From JBMNCQ01 sp049366715 (lineage in GTDB: Bacteria; Bacillota; Peptococcia; Peptococcales; BICA1-8): a stretch of DNA of 64,000 bases. Where the stretch lies: positions 248,001-312,000 of the forward strand of contig JBMNCQ010000004.1 in assembly GCA_049366715.1 (NCBI GenBank), read 5' to 3'. The notes beneath the pieces are model-generated. The model was given only the letters and a program-made list of their open reading frames with translations. It ran no database searches and had not been told where the DNA came from. How positions within the stretch are numbered: position 1 is the first letter of the stretch; each line of letters begins with the position of its first letter. Below are positions 26,526-35,419 of the stretch, one piece after another. A program made the position numbers and the translations under genes.

Positions 26526-27209
26526 TTACACTTTACCTTCGATTAATATTTTATTCTGCATTATCTTAACAGTTGTCACCTGAAAAGTGAAGGGTATTTT
26601 TTCCAATTGGAACTGTAAATTAAAATTTTTTAATATTTTTTCCTGCATTCCCTCCGCAGGTTTTAAGCCGCCCAGGATAAGTCCGCCGGGTTTAAAGATA
26701 ATACCGGGGCCCTGGCCGGGAACCAGCGTCCCCCAGATTGTCGTCGCCAAGTCTCTGCCCCAAAAGGTTATTTTGTGCGCAATAGTAATTTTATTATCCT
26801 GCAAATTGATTTCAATTCCTGCGTACTTTTTCGCTGCCATTTTATTTAAGTTTTGCTGATCCATTTCCAGCCATACATTACCCTTTGCAATCTTCTCTAC
26901 GACAATAGTTTTTTTTCTTAATAAATGGGGCAGATTTATTTTGGTATTGATAAATTCTCCCCGAAAACGATTAATCTCCAAATCATTATAGGCCCAATTG
27001 GTAATACTCAGCCGTAATTCCTTAATATTACCCCGGAACCCGTCCTTCAACCACGCAATGTCTATTTCCGCCTCGACCTTTTCCGTCCCCGGATAACCGC
27101 TATAAAGAGCGCGCTCAATCTCTTTTTCAAGATAGTTATTCCCTTGTAAAAATATGATTCCTGCCATAACCAAGGTGCTTAAGATAGAAACTAAAAGAAT
27201 TTTCCGCAT
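26526..27209 (-). CDS. DUF2993 (LmeA-like) secreted lipid-binding protein
   Basis: A 227-residue protein with an N-terminal signal or anchor helix (ILLVSILSTLVMAGIIFL). The body is a beta-rich DUF2993/LmeA-like domain, a fold related to lipid-binding SMP domains. Its hallmarks are VEAEIDIAWLKDGFRGNIKELRLSI-type strands near 35-60, and a central strand-helix region with LPHLL. The ATG at 27209 follows GAGGTG. The family's role in Firmicutes is not established; the neighbours suggest an envelope function but give no partner. Confidence 0.7.
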   Translation of the reverse strand: MRKILLVSILSTLVMAGIIFLQGNNYLEKEIERALYSGYPGTEKVEAEIDIAWLKDGFRGNIKELRLSITNWAYNDLEINRFRGEFINTKINLPHLLRKKTIVVEKIAKGNVWLEMDQQNLNKMAAKKYAGIEINLQDNKITIAHKITFWGRDLATTIWGTLVPGQGPGIIFKPGGLILGGLKPAEGMQEKILKNFNLQFQLEKIPFTFQVTTVKIMQNKILIEGKV

Positions 27210-27390
27210 TATTTTCACCTCATTACACCTCATCCTTTTTTATTCCCCTATTTAGACTTATTAAACATTTGTCAAAAATATTTCTACGGGATATTATTGA
27301 GTGCATATTTTTGGTGGAATATGGTTATTACTATACTGAATAGTAATAATGTGTGGAACATTAAAACAAGTTTGAAATTAGGAGGTATTT

Positions 27391-28050
27391 ATGAGAATGG
27401 GTAAACGAGGGCGCAAGGCGTTGGCTTTAGGGGTTTCACTCCTTTTAGCGGCAACATCTATCGGCTGCTCCTCCACAGACATTGCTGACGACAGCCGGCA
27501 TCTACCCAAAGACGAACCAACACCAAAAATGCAACCACCAAAACTATTATCTGACGAAGATTTTCTGGCATTAGTAAACAAATTGAACCCTGATTTAGAA
27601 ATAGAAAAGGTTAATCTGATTGCAGCGACCATTGAAAAATATAGTATGAAATATGATGTCCCCAAAAATTTAATCATTTCGGTAATAGCCGCCGAAAGTG
27701 AATTCCACCCCTTTTGTAAAGGTACGCTGGATGATACCGGCTTAATGCAGATCAGACAAAAATATGCCCCTTACTGGACAAAGTTAATGGGCATAGATCC
27801 GCCGCAGAATCGAGATCAATTATTTGATATTGAGACAAATATACATATCGGCACTTTTATTTTACAAAGGCTTTTAAATCGCTATCAAGGTAATATGGAA
27901 CGGGTTTTGGTTGCTTATAATGCAGGAGAGACATACGTGGACCGTAAATTACGGGAAGCATTGTCCCTGCCTAAGGGTTACGTTAAAAGGGTGAGCAGAT
28001 TCCATATGGAACTGTGTAATGCGCCGGTTACGGCAACAATAGAATATTAA
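27391..28050 (+). CDS. Lytic transglycosylase lipoprotein (SLT domain)
   Basis: A 219-residue peptidoglycan lytic transglycosylase. The signal peptide ends in a lipobox (TSIGC, Cys at about residue 27), so it is attached to the outer face of the membrane. A short proline-rich linker leads to an SLT domain from about residue 70. The catalytic Glu is in VIAAESEFHP near 112, followed by GLMQIRQKYAP near 128 and VLVAYNAGE near 175. GGAGG precedes the ATG. It is the only plus-strand gene in this stretch and converges on prfB. Confidence 0.9.
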   Translation: MRMGKRGRKALALGVSLLLAATSIGCSSTDIADDSRHLPKDEPTPKMQPPKLLSDEDFLALVNKLNPDLEIEKVNLIAATIEKYSMKYDVPKNLIISVIAAESEFHPFCKGTLDDTGLMQIRQKYAPYWTKLMGIDPPQNRDQLFDIETNIHIGTFILQRLLNRYQGNMERVLVAYNAGETYVDRKLREALSLPKGYVKRVSRFHMELCNAPVTATIEY

Positions 28051-28063
28051 CAGTTTTAGAGAC

Positions 28064-28101
28064 AACAACAAGCAACTCAATTTTGAGTTGCTTGTTGTTT
28101 T
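28064..28101 (+). terminator. Terminator overlapping the prfB coding end
   Basis: A perfect 17-bp stem (AACAACAAGCAACTCAA and its complement, 2-base central gap), then TTTTAAG on the plus strand, 14 bp after the transglycosylase stop. One arm contains the stop codon and the opposite arm the last codons of convergent prfB. Confidence 0.85.
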
Positions 28102-29175
28102 AAGTACCCTTGAATAAAGTCGTTAATATCACCGTCCATGACGGCATGAACATTGCCCTTTTCAACTCCTGTCCGATGATCCTTGACCATACTATAGGGA
28201 TGAAATACATATGACCTGATTTGGCTGCCCCAGCCAATCTCCTGCTGTTCCCCTTTAATCTGAGCCAGTTGTTTTTCTTTTTCCTTGATCTGCAGTTCCA
28301 ACAGCTTGGATTGGAGAATTTTCATAGCCGTAGCTCTATTGCTGATTTGCGACCTTTCATTTTGACATTGCACTACCACACCGGTAGGAAGATGGGTAAT
28401 CCTCACTGCCGAATCGGTTTTATTAACATGCTGTCCTCCTGCCCCTCCGGACCGGTAAGTATCAATTTTCAAATCCTTGGGATCGATTTCCAATGTTGTC
28501 TCATCATTTACCTCCGGCATAACTTCAGCCGCAGCAAAGGAAGTATGTCTCCGCCCGGAAGCATCAAAGGGAGAAATCCTTACTAAGCGGTGGACACCTT
28601 TCTCGGCCTTAAGATAGCCAAAGGCATTCTCCCCCTCAATGGCTACGGTAACACTCTTCAGACCTGCTTCTTCCCCGGTAAGCATATCAAGGATCTCTAC
28701 ATGATACCCTTGACTTTCCGCCCAGCGGGTATACATACGGAATAACATTTCCGTCCAATCCTGAGATTCGGTCCCCCCGGCGCCCGGATGCAGGGTAAGA
28801 ATAGCGCTGTTTTTATCATATTTTCCGCTAAGCAGGGTCTCTAGTTCCAGCTTCTCCAAATGCTTTGCTAAAATTTTCAGCTCTGCAACGGTTTCAGTGG
28901 TTAAAGATTCATCTTCCCTGCTCAGCTCGTATAGAACCTCGATATCTTCCAGCTTAGCTTCCAGACTCGCAAATTCTTCAACTTTATCTTTTAACTTATT
29001 CATTTTCTGCATCATTTGCTGGGCTTCTTCCGGATGATCCCAGAAGCCGGCAGCACCTGTTTCTTCTTCTAATTCTGCTAATTTGTCCTTGCGGCCGGCA
29101 ATGTCAAAGAGAATCCCTCAAATCCGCAATTTTCTTGGCCGCCATTTCAATATCCCGTTTCATTTCAAAATCCAC
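28077..29175 (-). CDS. prfB: Peptide chain release factor 2, with programmed +1 frameshift
   Basis: RF2 releases peptides at UGA and UAA. The long frame alone would lack the first 50 or so residues. Upstream, a GTG at 29175 (AGGAG nine bases before) opens a 23-codon frame ending GAT-TCT-CTT-TGA at 29104-29106. Skipping one base at CTT-TGA-C gives GAC-ATT-GCC and joins the main frame, yielding about 365 residues, normal for RF2. This is the autoregulatory frameshift site known from E. coli; a Shine-Dalgarno-like GAGGG precedes it. The protein has SPF (KTSPFD-like ISPFDAS) and the hydrolysis motif GGAGGQHVNK. Confidence 0.95.
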
Positions 29176-29189
29176 TGTTTTCAACTCCT

Positions 29190-29245
29190 ATTCGGTTCGC
29201 AGTATTTTTGTACTCCGTACGTTAAAATCTGTACTCTGTTATTCG
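29190..29245. repeat. Decayed heptad words upstream of prfB
   Basis: TATTCGGTTCGCAG, TACTCCGTACG and ATCTGTACTCTGTTATTCG resemble the GTTCTCA and TGTNNNC heptads. The 207-bp spacer between prfB and secA holds no gene. Confidence 0.45.
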
Positions 29246-29382
29246 CTTTCTTCATTAACGGTTCCTTTATATTTCTCTCCCACTCTCTTTTTACTATTCC
29301 CGTAATCTTAATCTACCCGACCAACTAAGCTTTACCCGCAAATCTACCTTTACCTGACATTTTTTTGCTACCCCAAAATGTA

Positions 29383-31881
29383 TCAGGCATCCTGGCCGCA
29401 GCATTTTTTGTATTTTTTGCCGCTGCCGCAGGGACAAGGTTCGTTACGGCCAATTTTGTTCGATTTAACCGGGGTTTTCGTCTGCTCTTCGGAATATTTA
29501 TTTTCAACTACATCAGTTCTTTCTTCCGGCCTTTCAACCATTCTGACCCGGTAGATATAACGTACGGTTTCCTGTTGTATTTCTTCAATCATCTGCGTAA
29601 ACATATCATATGCTTCAAATTTATATTCTGTCAAAGGATCCCTTTGACCATAAGCCCGTAAATAGATACCTTGGCGTAATTGATCCATGGCATCTAAATG
29701 ATCCATCCATTTGGCGTCTACCGCTTTTAACAAAACCAATCTTTCAATTTCCCGCTGGTTTTCCGCACCAACCTCAATTTCCCTTTGTTCATAAGCTTTA
29801 AAGGCTTCTTCCTTTAGGAATTCCCGGACCTCTTCGCCTTCCATAGCGGCCAGCTTTCCGGTTTGCAGATCATGGTTGGGCAGAAAGGTTTGTTCGGCAG
29901 CATTCAACAAGCCCTGGAGATCCCATTCTTCCGGATAAGGAATTTCACCGGCAAAGCTGTTGATCGTTCTTTCTACAACCTTCTCTATCATATCAAGGAT
30001 ATTTTCCTTAATATTTTCCCCCATTAACACTTTACGACGCTGGACATATATTACTTCCCGCTGCTGGTTCATGATATCATCATATTCCAGTACATTTTTA
30101 CGGATATCGAAATTACGGGCCTCTACCCGTTTCTGGGCATTTTCAATACCTCTGGAAATAATTTTGTTTTCAATGGGGATACTATCATCCATCCCCAGCT
30201 TATCCATGATACCCATAATATTTTCGGCACCGAATAAACGCATGAGATCATCTTCAAGGGAAATATAAAACTGGGTAACACCCGGATCACCCTGCCGGCC
30301 GCTTCTGCCCCTTAACTGGTTGTCAATACGCCGGGCTTCATGACGTTCTGTTCCAATGATACATAAACCACCCAGCTCTTGCACTCCGGCTCCCAACACA
30401 ATATCCGTACCCCGGCCTGCCATATTGGTAGCAATCGTCACCATTTCCTTTTGTCCGGCTTGGGCAACTATTTCTGCTTCCTGCTCATGATATTTCGCAT
30501 TGAGGACCTGATGAGAAATACCTTTTTTCTTTAAAAGCTCACTTAAAAGCTCTGATTTTTCTATAGAAACCGTTCCTACCAGGACAGGCTGACCCATTTG
30601 GTGCCTGGCAACAATCTCTTCCACAACAGCATTAAATTTACCTGGTTCCGTACGGTAGACAACATCCGGTTTGTCCTCCCTGACCATAGGCTTATTGGTG
30701 GGAATAACCACTACATCCATCCCGTAGATTTTCATAAACTCTTCTTCTTCAGTTTTAGCGGTACCTGTCATCCCGCTTAACTTATCATACATCCGGAAAT
30801 AATTTTGGAAGGTAATGGTCGCTAAAGTCTGGGATTCCCTGGCAATTTTCACACCTTCCTTGGCTTCAATAGCCTGGTGCAGACCTTCACTGTAACGACG
30901 TCCGAACATTAAACGCCCGGTGAATTCATCAACGATGATGACTTCCCCGTCTTTAACGACATAATCCCGGTCTCTTTTCATTAAAGTATGGGCTTTTAAA
31001 GCTTGATTGACATGATGGCTGATTTCCAGGTTCTTTTCATCGGCTAAGTTATCAATTGCCAGCATTTTCTCAATCCGGGTTATCCCTTCTTCGGTCGGAG
31101 TTACCAGGTTTTGTTTCTCATCAATCGTATAATCATCATCTTTTTTTAAACGGGGAATCACTTTAGCTACCGTCTTATAAAGCTCGGTAGGTTTATCGGC
31201 AGACCCGGAAATGATCAGCGGAGTCCGCGCCTCATCAATTAAAATACTATCCACTTCATCAATGATCGTATAATGCAGATTCCTTTGTACCATGTTTTCT
31301 TTATACATGACCATATTATCCCTTAAGTAATCAAAACCGAACTCATTATTGGTACCATAGGTGATATCTGCCTCATAAGCTTTTTTCCTCTCGTCATAAT
31401 CAAGGCCGTGAACAATCAGTCCTACTTCGAGCCCTAGAAATCTATAGAGCTGTCCCATCCATTCGCTGTCCCTTTTGGCCAGATAATCGTTAACGGTAAT
31501 CACATGAACACCTTTACCTGCCAGTGCGTTCAAATAAGCAGGAAGGGTAGCGACCAGCGTCTTCCCTTCACCGGTTTTCATTTCGGCTATCCGGCCCTGA
31601 TGAAGGACGATCCCACCCATCAGCTGGACGTCAAAATGGCGCATTTTCAGAACTCTTTGCGAAGCTTCCCTCACCACCGCAAAGGCTTCGGGCAGGAGTT
31701 CATCCAAACTTGTACCATTTTGATGCCTGTCTTTAAAATCCTCGGTCTTCCCACGCAGCTGTTCATCTGTGAGATCCGCCATTTTTTCTTCCAGACCATT
31801 TATCATATCCAGTGTTTTTTGTAAACGCTTAACCTCTTTTGCATTATCATCAAGCAAGTTCTTTAAAAACTCCAAAACCAT
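29383..31881 (-). CDS. secA: Preprotein translocase ATPase SecA
   Basis: SecA, 832 residues, drives protein export through SecYEG. Walker A MKTGEGKT lies near residue 103, the helicase motif IIDEVDSILID near 208, the VGTVSIEKSE and GRGTDI motifs of the second ATPase domain near 430-490, and QLRGRSGRQGD near 525. The C-terminus has the zinc-binding SEC-C tail CPCGSGKKYKKCC, which contacts SecB or ribosomes. The ATG at 31881 follows GGAGTG. It lies upstream of prfB, the usual secA-prfB order in Firmicutes. Confidence 0.98.
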   Translation of the reverse strand: MVLEFLKNLLDDNAKEVKRLQKTLDMINGLEEKMADLTDEQLRGKTEDFKDRHQNGTSLDELLPEAFAVVREASQRVLKMRHFDVQLMGGIVLHQGRIAEMKTGEGKTLVATLPAYLNALAGKGVHVITVNDYLAKRDSEWMGQLYRFLGLEVGLIVHGLDYDERKKAYEADITYGTNNEFGFDYLRDNMVMYKENMVQRNLHYTIIDEVDSILIDEARTPLIISGSADKPTELYKTVAKVIPRLKKDDDYTIDEKQNLVTPTEEGITRIEKMLAIDNLADEKNLEISHHVNQALKAHTLMKRDRDYVVKDGEVIIVDEFTGRLMFGRRYSEGLHQAIEAKEGVKIARESQTLATITFQNYFRMYDKLSGMTGTAKTEEEEFMKIYGMDVVVIPTNKPMVREDKPDVVYRTEPGKFNAVVEEIVARHQMGQPVLVGTVSIEKSELLSELLKKKGISHQVLNAKYHEQEAEIVAQAGQKEMVTIATNMAGRGTDIVLGAGVQELGGLCIIGTERHEARRIDNQLRGRSGRQGDPGVTQFYISLEDDLMRLFGAENIMGIMDKLGMDDSIPIENKIISRGIENAQKRVEARNFDIRKNVLEYDDIMNQQREVIYVQRRKVLMGENIKENILDMIEKVVERTINSFAGEIPYPEEWDLQGLLNAAEQTFLPNHDLQTGKLAAMEGEEVREFLKEEAFKAYEQREIEVGAENQREIERLVLLKAVDAKWMDHLDAMDQLRQGIYLRAYGQRDPLTEYKFEAYDMFTQMIEEIQQETVRYIYRVRMVERPEERTDVVENKYSEEQTKTPVKSNKIGRNEPCPCGSGKKYKKCCGQDA

Positions 31882-32048
31882 CAAAAATCACTCCAATACC
31901 TAATCATCTTAAAAAAATTTTTCTTCTCCCGATTGAGTAATAACAAGGGCTAAACTAACATCTACTTAAAAATATCCTAAATGATATTTTATCACAATTT
32001 GCTATCTAAAAGCGAATAATTTGGCCAATCTTTATCAGGGAGGGAAAA
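31882..32048. other. AT-rich spacer between divergent secA and hpf
   Basis: The gene-free stretch 31882-32358 is AT-rich. Near 32038-32099 an outer GGAGGG/CCCTCC pair and an inner CCGGG/CCCGG pair could form a bent stem. No known riboswitch or small RNA was recognised. Confidence 0.35.
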
Positions 32049-32228
32049 ATGTTAATTTACCGGGATGTGAAACAATCCTCTTGTTACCCGGCCCTCCTTA
32101 AACATTATGGCCGGTTCCTGCCTGCATCTATGAACGATAAATTTATGATATTAATTAGAAAATACTTTTCTAATTTTCTTGTTTACTCTTTATTAATTTT
32201 GGGTAAAAATATAGTAATAAACATTTAA
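32049..32228 (+). CDS. Doubtful small open frame with a good ribosome-binding site
   Basis: A 59-codon frame with AGGGAGGG five bases before its ATG. The first 30 residues are mixed (VKQSSCYPALLKHYGRFLP), and the last 25 are hydrophobic with basic residues. I recognise no family. The strong ribosome-binding sequence is also one arm of a possible RNA stem, so the match may be structural. It could be a remnant or a small membrane peptide. Confidence 0.25.
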   Translation: MLIYRDVKQSSCYPALLKHYGRFLPASMNDKFMILIRKYFSNFLVYSLLILGKNIVINI

Positions 32229-32358
32229 AATGTTCCCTGTATAAATCATTTTATCTTCGTTAAGACAAGCTGTAAATTATGGAAATTATTCGTTTAGAAG
32301 GATAAAATAAACTTCTATGGAATAATTATAACAAAGTACCTAGAAGGGAGCTGGTTAG

Positions 32359-32895
32359 ATGAAAATAATCGTTAAAGGAAAAAATATGGAGGTAACACCA
32401 GCGCTAAAAGAGTACGTCGAGAAGAAGGTTGGTAAAATTCAAAAATATTTCGAGGGGGAATTAAGAGAAGCCTCAGTGAGCCTGATCTTAGAAAAGGAAT
32501 TACATAGAGTTGAAGTTACGATCCCTTTAGATGGTTATATATTACGGGGAGAAGAAGAAACAACAGATATGTATGCGTCTATTGATAATGTTGTCGAGAA
32601 ATTAGAACGGCAGGTTCGTAAATATAAAACCAAAATCAATCGTAAAATCAAAAACCTTTCCGTACTGGATCTGGTTCCTAACGGAAACAGCCTTGCTGAA
32701 GAAGATTTTGAGCCTGCTATCGTACGGACCAAGCGCTTTGCGGTCAAACCCATGCCTGAAGAAGAAGCTATATTGCAAATGGATTTGTTAGGACACAATT
32801 TCTTCGTCTTTCTTAATGCCGATACCGAAGAAGTGAATGTTGTGTATAGACGTAAAGACGGTAATTACGGTCTGATAGAACCTGAATTAGGTTGA
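32359..32895 (+). CDS. hpf: Ribosome hibernation-promoting factor, long form
   Basis: HPF dimerises 70S ribosomes into inactive 100S particles in stationary phase. At 178 residues it is the long form typical of Firmicutes. The N-terminal YfiA-like domain begins MKIIVKGKNMEVTPALKEYV, with basic residues YKTKINRK near 95. The C-terminal dimerisation domain from about 125 has IVRTKRFAVKPM and EEAILQMDLLGHNFFVF. GGGAG precedes the ATG. It is monocistronic with its own terminator. Confidence 0.96.
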   Translation: MKIIVKGKNMEVTPALKEYVEKKVGKIQKYFEGELREASVSLILEKELHRVEVTIPLDGYILRGEEETTDMYASIDNVVEKLERQVRKYKTKINRKIKNLSVLDLVPNGNSLAEEDFEPAIVRTKRFAVKPMPEEEAILQMDLLGHNFFVFLNADTEEVNVVYRRKDGNYGLIEPELG

Positions 32896-32924
32896 AATCT
32901 GGGCTTTGCGGCCCGGATTTTACC
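32895..32924 (+). terminator. hpf terminator
   Basis: AAATCTGGGC pairs with GCCCGGATTT over a 6-base loop, followed by TTACC; the first arm starts at the hpf stop codon. Confidence 0.75.
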
Positions 32925-32986
32925 TGGCAACAGGGCTAAAGGTGTTTTAATTATTTTCTTTATTTTCACTTAAATTCACATAAAAG

Positions 32987-33015
32987 TTGCGAAAAACAGT
33001 AAAAAAGTATATAAT
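32987..33015 (+). promoter_or_regulatory. Sigma-A promoter of the cold-shock gene
   Basis: TTGCGA at 32987-32992 and a perfect TATAAT at 33010-33015, 17 bp apart. The predicted transcript starts near 33022. Confidence 0.75.
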
Positions 33016-33050
33016 AACTGCAGTAAGCAAAATAAATTATGCTTGCAGTT
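33016..33050 (+). promoter_or_regulatory. 5' leader hairpin of the cold-shock gene
   Basis: AACTGCA-GT-AAGC pairs with GCTTGCAGTT around an AT-rich loop, between the promoter and the ribosome-binding site. Structured leaders regulate many csp mRNAs; here it is shorter than the E. coli type and may overlap the start point. Confidence 0.45.
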
Positions 33051-33076
33051 TACTTATGAAAGGAAGGATTTTTTAC

Positions 33077-33274
33077 ATGCAAGGAAAAGTAAAATGGTTT
33101 AATGCGGAGAAGGGTTATGGTTTTATTGAAGGAGAAGACGGAAAAGATGTATTTGTACATTTCTCCGCTATCCAAACTGAAGGCTTCAAAACTTTAGATG
33201 AAGGTCAAGCAGTTAGTTTTGAAGTTGTTGAAGGTGCAAGAGGACCTCAGGCTGCCAACGTTGAAAAGCTTTAA
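33077..33274 (+). CDS. Cold-shock protein (CspA family)
   Basis: A 65-residue cold-shock-domain RNA chaperone. RNP1 (KGYGFIEG) is at residues 13-20 and RNP2 (VFVHFS) at 26-31, in the standard GKVKWFNAEKG context. The ATG at 33077 follows AAAGGAAGG. The reading frame stays open upstream, but that part is leader, since the promoter lies at 32987-33015. It is monocistronic. Confidence 0.97.
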   Translation: MQGKVKWFNAEKGYGFIEGEDGKDVFVHFSAIQTEGFKTLDEGQAVSFEVVEGARGPQAANVEKL

Positions 33275-33309
33275 TATATAGCATTTGAGCTTTAAGCAAG
33301 GCAAATCCA

Positions 33310-33334
33310 CCCCAGAGCAAAGCTCTGGGGTTTT
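33310..33334 (+). terminator. Cold-shock gene terminator
   Basis: A perfect 9-bp stem, CCCCAGAGC and GCTCTGGGG, AAA loop, then TTTT. The T-run overlaps the end of the convergent EAL gene. Confidence 0.92.
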
Positions 33335-34556
33335 AATTATTCCCCGGGTTGATATCTATGCATAAAATCGCGCTATTGAGATTTTTATCCTTAAACCAGG
33401 AGACCACCGTAATGCATTTATTACCGGTAGCGAAAGAGATATACGGTTCTGATATGTAAATTTTGGCATCACTGTTTCTGAACATGTAATAATATTTTTT
33501 TAAAGATAAATCATCGCCTTTCTTGGCCGGATTAAAAATAGGCTTATACTTAGTGTAATTGCAGATTGTATCGGTTAATTGCATACCTTCCCGATTTAAA
33601 ATATACAAACACTCGATAAAATTAAATCTTTCCTGGACAGATTCCAAAACTTTTTGGTATTCACTACTGGTAACTTTTTTCAGGAGCCGTACCGCTATTT
33701 TGATTATTTCCCAATATTGTTTTCTTGCCGCAGCTGCCTGGTGATATTTCTGGGTCATGTAATTTTTATATTTTTCCGTAAATATTTTTAACTTGCCGCC
33801 ATATATTACAGCATCTACCGCAGTTAAGGATTTTAAAGGCCTGGCAAAGAAAAAACCCTGCAGCATATCTGCACCTAAGTCCAAACAAACGACGGCCTCT
33901 TCTTCTGTTTCAATTCCTTCGGCCACCACTAAAGAGCCGATCTGCCTTGATAAATTTACTACCGCCCGGAAAACTTCCCTTTTGACAAATTCCTCATCAA
34001 TATTCGTGATTAACCACCTGTCAATTTTTATAATATCGGGCTCGACTAAAGGTATCCGGTCCAAATTGGAAAAACCTGCCCCTACATCATCTAAAGCGAT
34101 GGAAAATCCATAATCTTTATAAGTTCTAATAAATTGTTTTAACGCACATGTGTTATTTACCTTGGCTTCATTAATCTCTATCACGATCTTTCCCGGGTCA
34201 AGCTGCAAATCCAGGACACTTTTGAAGAGAACATTTGAGCCAACGACTCCGTAGTCTATGATAGAAGTATCTATATTTAAAAATAACAAAAGTTGGCTAT
34301 GGCTCACCTGTATTTCTCGATATTTTTCCAGACATTTGCGGCGGCAGAGGCGGTCCAATTCGATGGTCAAGCCATTTTGAGCGGCATCCTGAAATAGAAT
34401 ATTGGGCATGATTATTTCCCCTGTTGCTAGATCGACTCCCCTGCATAATCCCTCCACACCAATCACGGACTGGGTTATTCCTGTGACCACCGGCTGAAAA
34501 TATATCTCAATACTTTCCCGGCTGATCATTCTTTCCACATAACATTTGTCCCGCAT
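33333..34556 (-). CDS. EAL-domain cyclic-di-GMP phosphodiesterase with YkuI_C-like domain
   Basis: About 407 residues. The N-terminal EAL domain (to about 245) should degrade c-di-GMP. The name motif is EGL here (VEGLCRG near 30). The other catalytic residues are kept: LNIDTS, VIEINEAK, DDVGAG, IKIDRWL, AEGIETEEE and LQGFFFARP. The remaining 160 residues resemble the YkuI C-terminal sensory domain of the PAS/PDC type (LYILNREGMQLTD, IYISEPYISFATGN). There is no TM segment, so it is cytosolic. It may link signalling to the motility genes nearby. The start is ATG 34556 or GTG 34571. Confidence 0.88.
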   Translation of the reverse strand: MRDKCYVERMISRESIEIYFQPVVTGITQSVIGVEGLCRGVDLATGEIIMPNILFQDAAQNGLTIELDRLCRRKCLEKYREIQVSHSQLLLFLNIDTSIIDYGVVGSNVLFKSVLDLQLDPGKIVIEINEAKVNNTCALKQFIRTYKDYGFSIALDDVGAGFSNLDRIPLVEPDIIKIDRWLITNIDEEFVKREVFRAVVNLSRQIGSLVVAEGIETEEEAVVCLDLGADMLQGFFFARPLKSLTAVDAVIYGGKLKIFTEKYKNYMTQKYHQAAAARKQYWEIIKIAVRLLKKVTSSEYQKVLESVQERFNFIECLYILNREGMQLTDTICNYTKYKPIFNPAKKGDDLSLKKYYYMFRNSDAKIYISEPYISFATGNKCITVVSWFKDKNLNSAILCIDINPGNN

Positions 34557-34584
34557 CTTTTCAGCACCCACTTTAGTTATTGGG

Positions 34585-34632
34585 ATAAAAAAGCCGACTA
34601 AAAGAATGCCCTGCCATTCTTTTAGTCGGCTC
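34585..34632 (-). terminator. Strong terminator of the amino-acid ABC operon
   Basis: A perfect 17-bp inverted repeat (AGCCGACTAAAAGAATG and its complement, 6-base loop). On the minus strand it is followed by TTTTTTAT, 65 bp past the ATPase gene. Confidence 0.92.
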
Positions 34633-34696
34633 CGTTGCCTGCTGGTTCTAATATATTTAATATACGATATATTAAAGTAAGAGTCTACTACTATTT

Positions 34697-35419
34697 TTAG
34701 AGAATTTTACTGAGAAAGGCTTTGGTCCGCTCATTTTGCGCATTGGTAAAGATCTCCGCCGGCGTACCTTGTTCCACAATTATTCCTTCATCTATAAACA
34801 GCACCCGGTCCCCCACTTCCCGGGCAAAGCCCATTTCATGGGTCACGACAACCATGGTCATTCCTTCCCGGGCAAGATCCTTCATAACGGCCAGAACCTC
34901 CCCCACCATCTCCGGATCTAAGGCCGAAGTAGGCTCATCGAAAAGCATCACCTTGGGGCGCATGGCTAAAGCTCGGGCAATGGCGACCCTTTGCTGCTGC
35001 CCCCCTGATAAGGCATCCGGATAAACTTCCGCTTTATCCGTTAAGCCGACTTTAGCCAACAAGCTATGGGCTCTTTCTTCCGCCTCCCGGGGATCTAATC
35101 CCCGTACCTTGATTGGTGCTAAAGAAATATTCTGCAGGACAGTCATATGGGGAAATAAATTAAAGCGTTGAAAGACCATCCCTACATCTTCCCGTATTTT
35201 ATTAATGTCATTCCCGGGGTCAGTTATATTGTCCCCATCTATCGTAATTTCACCGGAAGTCGGTTCTTCCAGTAAATTTATACAGCGTAAAAAGGTGCTC
35301 TTACCTGACCCGGAGGGGCCGATAACACATACAACCTCCTGCGGCTTGACCCGCTCAGAGATACCTTTTAGTACCTGTAAGCTGCCGAAATTTTTAATTA
35401 GTTTATCCACGACGATCAC
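34697..35419 (-). CDS. Polar amino-acid ABC transporter ATPase (GlnQ type)
   Basis: A 240-residue import ATPase of the polar amino-acid uptake family. Walker A GPSGSGKST is near residue 34, the Q-loop VFQRFNLFPHM near 82, the signature LSGGQQQRV near 139, Walker B VMLFDEPTSALDPE near 160, and the H-loop VVTHEMGFA near 195. It is the last gene of a substrate-binding protein, permease, ATPase operon and overlaps the permease by 17 bp. Substrate: a polar amino acid, not resolved further. Confidence 0.95.
   Translation of the reverse strand: MIVVDKLIKNFGSLQVLKGISERVKPQEVVCVIGPSGSGKSTFLRCINLLEEPTSGEITIDGDNITDPGNDINKIREDVGMVFQRFNLFPHMTVLQNISLAPIKVRGLDPREAEERAHSLLAKVGLTDKAEVYPDALSGGQQQRVAIARALAMRPKVMLFDEPTSALDPEMVGEVLAVMKDLAREGMTMVVVTHEMGFAREVGDRVLFIDEGIIVEQGTPAEIFTNAQNERTKAFLSKIL

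Noticed and set aside
27378..27677. Minus-strand frame opposite the lytic transglycosylase
   Set aside because: The plus-strand gene has a lipobox, catalytic motifs and a ribosome-binding site; the reverse frame is a shadow.
33320..34556. Inactive EAL domain because the motif reads EGL
   Set aside because: All other catalytic and metal-binding residues are present, and the middle residue of EAL is not a ligand.
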